A stretch of 64,000 nt of DNA, taken from positions 24,259,116 to 24,323,115 of the forward strand of contig NC_067196.1 of the NCBI RefSeq assembly GCF_000699445.3, in the 5' to 3' direction. This DNA comes from Schistosoma haematobium. Lineage: Eukaryota > Platyhelminthes > Trematoda > Strigeidida > Schistosomatidae. The translations under genes and the position numbers were made by a program. Shown here piece after piece: positions 58,250 to 64,000 of this stretch. Numbering within the stretch: position 1 is the first letter of the stretch; every line of letters begins with the position of its first letter. The notes under the pieces were generated by a model, which was not told where the DNA came from, did not search any database, and saw only the letters and a program-made list of their open reading frames with translations.

Positions 58250-58615
58250 GCTTACACGTGTCCTTCATTGTTAGTGTGGTCTTCCTCTTTTCCTTTTCCC
58301 TTCAGGTTTCCAAGTTAGCGCTTGCATCGTAATTTATGTCCTATCCACTGCCAACGTCTTTTCCTAATCTCCTCTTCAGCTAGAAGCCGGCATGTTCTCT
58401 GTCACAGTAGGTTGTTGCTTACGTTATCCGGCCAACGGACATTCAGTATCTTACGTAGACAATTGTTTATAAATACTTGTATGTTTTTGACGTTGGCTGA
58501 CATCTGTTTCGAGTTGCGGATGTCCTTCAATTGTGAGAATATTGTCCTTGCTTTGCCAATCCTTGCCTTTACATTTGCACCGGATCCTCAATGTTCGTCA
58601 TAAATGCTACTCAGG
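58250..58615 (-). pseudogene. RTE C-terminal fragment
   Basis: Reverse strand matches the RTE RT C-terminus ([24 protein letters not shown] and GKGKRGR-like blocks; compare 22900-23340) with an internal deletion and stops. Both ends are truncated. Confidence 0.75.
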
Positions 58616-58619
58616 TACA

Positions 58620-61170
58620 TGTGTCTTTCGTGACCCTGGTGAAAGAAAAGTTGTTGGATAGATCACGACAAAAGTTTACAATCGTCTAAAAATTTTGAGA
58701 TATACTAAAACTATCCTCAACTTGTAAAGCTGTTGACACCACTTTGGAAGTTGAGATGAAACCACAATTAACTATTAACTCGGACAAAACACAAAAAAAG
58801 TAGTTTACCGAACGTCGGAACAGATTCTTTCGATGAAAAGTATTACTTTTGTTGCTTAAGTGCACGGCAAATATTTGAGAGATAAGCAAATCATATCACG
58901 ACTAAATTTCCCGTTCGTAAGGCGTGCGTCAGAAAGGGTAGGCGGAGTTGTCTACAGGAAGGAAGGATTGATGTTATATAGATTGTCTAATACATAAACT
59001 TGGAGAGATGAAAACAACGACTTGTTCCCAACAAACTGGAGTTGCACGAGACGTGCCAATTTACAGGTGAGATCGAGTTGTTACATATGCTGTGTAATCT
59101 GCCACTTTTAATTCTTTTGACAAGTTACATTGACGTGTCCTAAAGAATCAGGACAGTAAAATGTTGATGCATAACTAGTCTATCGTTGAATTTAGGCTAA
59201 ACTGTACTGCTGATAAGACGGTGCTCCATAAGGGTGCTACGTCATAATGCTGAACTTTTGCTAAAAATACTTCACACAACACACATTGCATAAAACAGAC
59301 GAAATCTAGCGTATATTTTAGTATCTATCTGTTAGCTGATATAATGGGATTTACTGTACAAAGAGTTTACAATAAAAGTATGAGGTAAGGCGTCTTTCGG
59401 AATCATGTTCTGGATACATAGCTTAGATACTGTATTACGATAATATACGGATGTGACATTTGGAGCATTGTTTCTTTCATTTTGATTCTCTGCACCGAAT
59501 TAACAGGACGACTGCTATCACGTTATTGAGTCGTGTTGATACTGATCCCTACGTTTTCTGCGGAAAAATCATATACAATAGTTCAGGTTTAGCATTATTG
59601 ACGAGATACAAACAAATTAATGCCCCATATTTAGAAACTTCTTGAGCTGCAGTTAGAATTTTTGAGGCCACGATCATCATTGTGGTACATTGGAGTACGA
59701 ATGTCACCGATTGGTTAGATTAACAATGTGTTGTAATATGAAATCTGTTTTATATGGCACCTATTTATAACAGAAACAAATAACAAAAACAACGGAAATA
59801 AAGCAAGTAACCATAAGTATTTTTATAATCCCCGGATGATACAATACACGTTTTGTCATGTTATTTTGGTTCGTTTGCCCGTAAACTATGTTTTTACTTT
59901 CTTAGCCTATCCTTTTGATCTTACTAAATTGATAGTTGAAGTTAGGCATTTTTCTTGTTCAAACTGTTTATGGGTGAAGTAGTAGTTTTTTCAAAAATAA
60001 GATAGTTCGCATTAATATATTAAAGTTTCACAGGGTTATTTTGATATCAAGTGGGTCAAACATATCGTTCGAAGCACTAGGATTTCGGTGATCTGCTAGG
60101 TTTTATAGTGTTTTAGGGTCGTCTATAATTCTATCTAACCCATGAATTAAGTAGCATATATAGTCTATTCTAAATGACAGAAAGTTTATACAAGAAGAAT
60201 TATAGTCTTACATTTGATCTACAATGCCGTATTTAGACTAATTTCGCATGGAATCGGAATGATATAGTTATATAGTGGTATTTCTGATGTACTGACGAAT
60301 CATTTTATAAAATTTTCCTCCTTCATGGCATTCAAAATATGCACACTTTACGTGGTTTAGCAGTAGTTCTATGAGTTGTTTAGGAAAATGAAATAAGCTT
60401 ATCTAGGAACAACTTTTTTAGTAAGCTACAGGCATCCTTTTGGATGACTGAAGAAGTGAGCCAAAATATTATCATCCTCAACATCTTTCTTGGTTATACT
60501 TCAGATTTCAAAACTTTTTATATAATTCTCAGAAGCCTCACTATTCGAATGTATATCCAACTGTTCAGTCACAGGCTCCATTGCGATACTAATATGATAA
60601 TTAAAAGTATTTGAATTATTGTATTAACTAGGAATTCCAGAAACAGTGTAGAACTAGGTGAGCACAAACGAACGTATTGCACTTATAATTCGAAACCAAC
60701 CAGGGATCCCTTACAAAACAATCATTGGTTTATGCGTACACTACAGACAAATCCGTAAGTCCACCAAAAACACATCCAGTTGTTTCATACACATAGTTCG
60801 CTTTGTTATCTTGTCGGTGGTTACTTCACTTTTCAGATGGCGTTGGTGACGCGGTTAGTGAACTTCCTTGAGATGTGTTTTGTCAAATGCTACGCAACCT
60901 GAAGTTTTCAGACACTTCATACTTCTTAGCAATTTGCAAAAAAGAGCTTGTAAACTACCAAAGTTACCTGTGTCGAGGGATTGGGGGTCTACTCTAGTTA
61001 GATAGGAATGATGTGACAAACCAGCCAACTTCGAAGTCACACCTTGTGGTCAGCACCTAAAGTGGAATACCCTGCTGTTATATTAAGCTACCGTGGCTGC
61101 TTTGAAGACCGTATAACATAAAGGGTTCTATTACAGAAATATATTAGTAAGAGTGGGCACAAGGAAGAGA
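58620..61170. other. No gene; dispersed repeat C inside
   Basis: AT-rich sequence. Family C repeat at 60620-60800 (GAGCACAAACGAACGTATTG...ACAATCATTGGTTTATGCGT). Other short frames have no recognisable content. Confidence 0.45.
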
Positions 61171-61177
61171 GTGGGAT

Positions 61178-61352
61178 TTTCGTGCCTTAAATTAACCCTC
61201 GCGCTATTGACAGATAAAACCAGACAAGTAGTGAATAGGTCTTTATTTCGATCTTAGCGCAGTCACAGTGGAGCGTGGGGTTATTTAATTAGACAAACAA
61301 AGCCTCTCAACATTCAATATAAGATATTAGGAAATATAACGCTTATACAAAA
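61178..61352 (-). repeat. Truncated gypsy LTR relic
   Basis: Matches the 3' two thirds of the 267-bp LTR on the reverse strand (AATAGGTCTTTATTTCGATC, TAGCGCAGTCACAGTGGAGC) and breaks off where CR1 sequence begins. Confidence 0.8.
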
Positions 61353-62040
61353 ATGCCTTCTGAGCAAACCTTGCACTGGTAACGCTGAAGCGCATTTATG
61401 GACAGTTCGACGGAAGAACTTTCCATACGATCTTCAATAGTTTCATCCGTCCCCATTTAGAGTACGGAAACAGTACTCCCCTCACTCCAAAAGGATAAGG
61501 ACACTTTGGAGCGTATCCAACGGCGAGCCACGAAATCAGTTCGAGGACTCAAATTTAAACCTTACAAAGAGCGCCTCCATTCACTACACCTTTACCCACT
61601 AGAGTATAGGCGTCTTAGAGGTGATTTATTAATAGCTTATAGTATTCTTAACACTTCTGGACATCCTCTCAAACACCTACTTAAGCTTAGTTCGAACAAT
61701 AACCTAAGGGGTAACACCCAGAAACTGGAGACACAACATGGCAAAACGGAATGTAGACACAACTTCTATTCCTTAAGGGTTGTCAAATGCTGGAACTCGC
61801 TGCCGGTCGAGCTAGTCCAACCGACTTCTCAGGAGTCCTTCAAGAGGCAACTTGACCTATTCTTAAGGACCAAGGACAGCATCATACCATGATTTACCAA
61901 TTTCTTTTTCCTCTTTTATTGTCAACATACCTAGGTTCCTGCCTAGAGAATTTGGTGATCCCCTGCTACTAGACACGGAAGCCTGTTAAGCGAAAGCTTC
62001 TTCTATTCCGTCCACAACCATTTGAACCATTTGGGCTTTT
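61353..62040 (+). pseudogene. CR1-type RT C-terminal fragment
   Basis: Contains a 128-codon frame (61506-61892) with [40 protein letters not shown] and [20 protein letters not shown], the typical C-terminus of CR1-like RTs, preceded by a degenerate piece ([14 protein letters not shown]). Same family as the relic at 46610-49791, but in the opposite orientation and better preserved. Confidence 0.85.
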
Positions 62041-62049
62041 GGTCTATGA

Positions 62050-64000
62050 CGACTGCCTTTTATAACCAGGTACGTAACCAAATACTCCACAAAACGGAAA
62101 AGAATATACGGTTAAGGAGGGGAAAAATTGTGTAGAGTATGAAGATGAAGTACAGTTTTGTCAAATACTCTTTTCTGGTTTGATTTAGGTATGTATGATA
62201 TATTGAAGCAATATTTCGTCAATTCATCCAATCAACGAATTGATCTGCACCTTAGAAGTGTGTAAGTCCTATTACTCATTAGCATTATGAATGATTAATC
62301 GGTGTAAGAAAATATTGAAGCCATTTTCCCCGTGATCTGACGTGGTTTAATGACTAGGCACCCAGTCTAGCATTCAGGAGGGCAGATGTTCGAGTGCGTG
62401 TGGGGCCTGCGTTTTTTTCGCCAAACCCACCTTCAACATGATGTTTGTTGCCCGTAAGTCGCTCAGATACGAGAGAAAAATGACAAGAGGATAGATTGAT
62501 ATGTCAAAGTGCCATATTGGAACAGTACAATTTCTTTGTTTATATTAATAATAATACTATAGAAAAAAACTACAAGTTTAGTAAATTTCCATTTTACGTT
62601 ATACTTAAACCAACGAAAATATATATATATATATAAGTTATTAACATAACATGTCTCTTTTATAACGCTAATGTTAAGTTCCAGGATTTTGTATGGACCA
62701 CTAATAATAATTGGTTTAACGTTAGCATAGCCGTGATATTCATATCGTCAGTTCAATGTTATGATTACTTAACAGTTCCTTATAAGTTGTGTTTAAAAGT
62801 AGGTATGTGGAATCAATGCGGCTGACATAGTAACCTTACAGTCACGCACTGTACTATATCTTCACGGTTATTGGTTCTTAAATGTCAGAAATTAAAAAAA
62901 ATCTGAATATTGCCAATAAAGATGTGTTATATGATCACACAAAAAAGCATGCTGCAGGAAAACTGGTTAAGTCATTACGTAAGTTTCCTAAACATGAAAA
63001 AAAATGATGAGAACTTTAATAAGCACTTGACCATGGTTTAATCCAAAATGTTGTCTAGAAAACTACTTATTAATAGTAGTATTGATCGTATCAAGCTACT
63101 AAACATATCCTCAACCGAAAACTTTTAGAAGTAGTGCATATGGTATATATTGTGTAGCCAGTCTACGTGAAAAATGTATATAAATATATAAGAAGTACAG
63201 CCAACATAGTTAATTAACCAGAAAAAGAAATTATAAAACTCGCCTGGGTTGCTTTTTGAATTCTTTGTATTTCCCAGTGTTAGTTGTATGAGTTTGATTA
63301 AAATCCTAAGCCAACGTTACGGAATACCTAGCTCATGTGTCCAGCATTAAAAAAAAATTTAACATAACACGTATATATCAAAGGTAAAAGGTCTGTGGAG
63401 TTGTAGGTGAGGCGGAATGAGGAAAAAAATATTTTTAAGTAAATTCAGGGTCTGATTAGCTAGGTGGTTAGATTTTATCCTGCAGCCGAAACTGTCAACA
63501 TCCTTGACTGACTAATTGGATGTGCCCAGCGAACCGTTTTAGTCATTTGTAAAGATTTATCAGTTTTACATTTCGATTCCGTAATGGATTTTTCAGTTAA
63601 ACGATCTAACAACACGTATGGTGGTTCATGATCTAGATAAGCCGGCTTTAGCCTATCAATACTTACTGTGTCGATGTTTCCATGTTTTTCTATCACGAAA
63701 TATTTAGATTTTCTTGAGATGACTTTGAAAGGACCTTCAAATGGAGGACTGAGTGGTGCTTTTATTTTGTCACATCTTATCCAGACGTGCGTGCAATTGC
63801 TTAGGTCTTCAGGTACATATGTGGCGCGCGATTGTTCACGAGTATTAATCGGCTTAATTTTAGACATGTGGTCCCGTAGTTGATCTACATAATTTTCTGA
63901 ATTAAGTTTTTGACTGTTAGTATTAGGGTTAATAAATTCACCTGGTAGTCTCAGAGTTGTTTCGAAAACCAGTTCCGCAGCTGAACACTGCGTCAGTTTT
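62050..64000 (-). mobile_element. Second, inverted copy of the gypsy element (3' part)
   Basis: Reverse complement of 53708 to about 55690. Encodes the same integrase C-terminus (63475-63867) and carries the same extra-G frameshift (AAAACTGACGCAG). Nearly identical down to about 62700, then about 88-90% identical (tRNA-like segment, TA run). It continues beyond the window. Confidence 0.9.

Overview
The window is AT-rich, intron-rich eukaryotic DNA from a parasitic flatworm, almost certainly a schistosome (Schistosoma). The evidence is a paramyosin-family gene that keeps co-linear exon order with schistosome paramyosin, Sm-alpha-type repeats carrying hammerhead ribozymes, RTE and CR1 non-LTR elements, a CsRn1/Boudicca-like Ty3/gypsy element with a CHCC Gag finger, and a DnaJ gene with introns of 27, 33 and 38 nt. 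I cannot name the species. There is no bacterial feature and no CRISPR.

Left part (1-17845): the 5' portion of a paramyosin/myosin-rod-like gene on the minus strand. Eight small coding exons (353 codons) join in frame with consensus splice sites, and the gene continues beyond position 1. Its 0.3-5.8 kb introns are full of insertions: an LTR piece (1-226), two families of tRNA-derived repeats with hammerhead motifs, a GIY-YIG fragment of a Penelope-like element, a 5'-truncated RTE copy and a 337-bp near-perfect inverted repeat.

Middle (17.8-43.9 kb): gene-poor. It holds a second-family hammerhead repeat (20.9-21.4 kb), a gypsy RT relic (21.8-22.4 kb), a nearly complete minus-strand RTE element (22.75-26.0 kb; the endonuclease and RT frames are split only by one extra base in an A7 run), dispersed repeats (27.7, 31.8, 34.8 and 37.9 kb), an internally deleted non-LTR element (35.1-37.75 kb), a short derivative that keeps only that element's two ends (39.4-39.9 kb), and one unresolved candidate gene (40.0-40.6 kb).

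Right part: a complete-looking type A DnaJ/Hsp40 gene (43912-45221, minus, four exons, 403 codons, C-terminal CaaX box). From 46.6 to 58 kb lies a nested stack: a decayed CR1 element (minus) broken by two solo LTRs and by a 6.9-kb Ty3/gypsy element (49792-56668). The gypsy element has two identical 267-bp LTRs, a CAAC target duplication, a PBS, a polypurine tract, gag and pol. Its gag-pol junction carries a textbook -1 frameshift signal (GGGAAAC, 6-nt spacer, H-type pseudoknot). Pol itself is damaged (YIND in place of YIDD, two compensating indels). Part of a second gypsy copy lies inverted at 62.05-64.0 kb, next to a CR1 C-terminal fragment and an LTR relic.

Only the DnaJ gene and the paramyosin-like gene look like functional host genes. 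Most of the rest is transposable-element sequence of different ages, or AT-rich sequence in which I see nothing identifiable.
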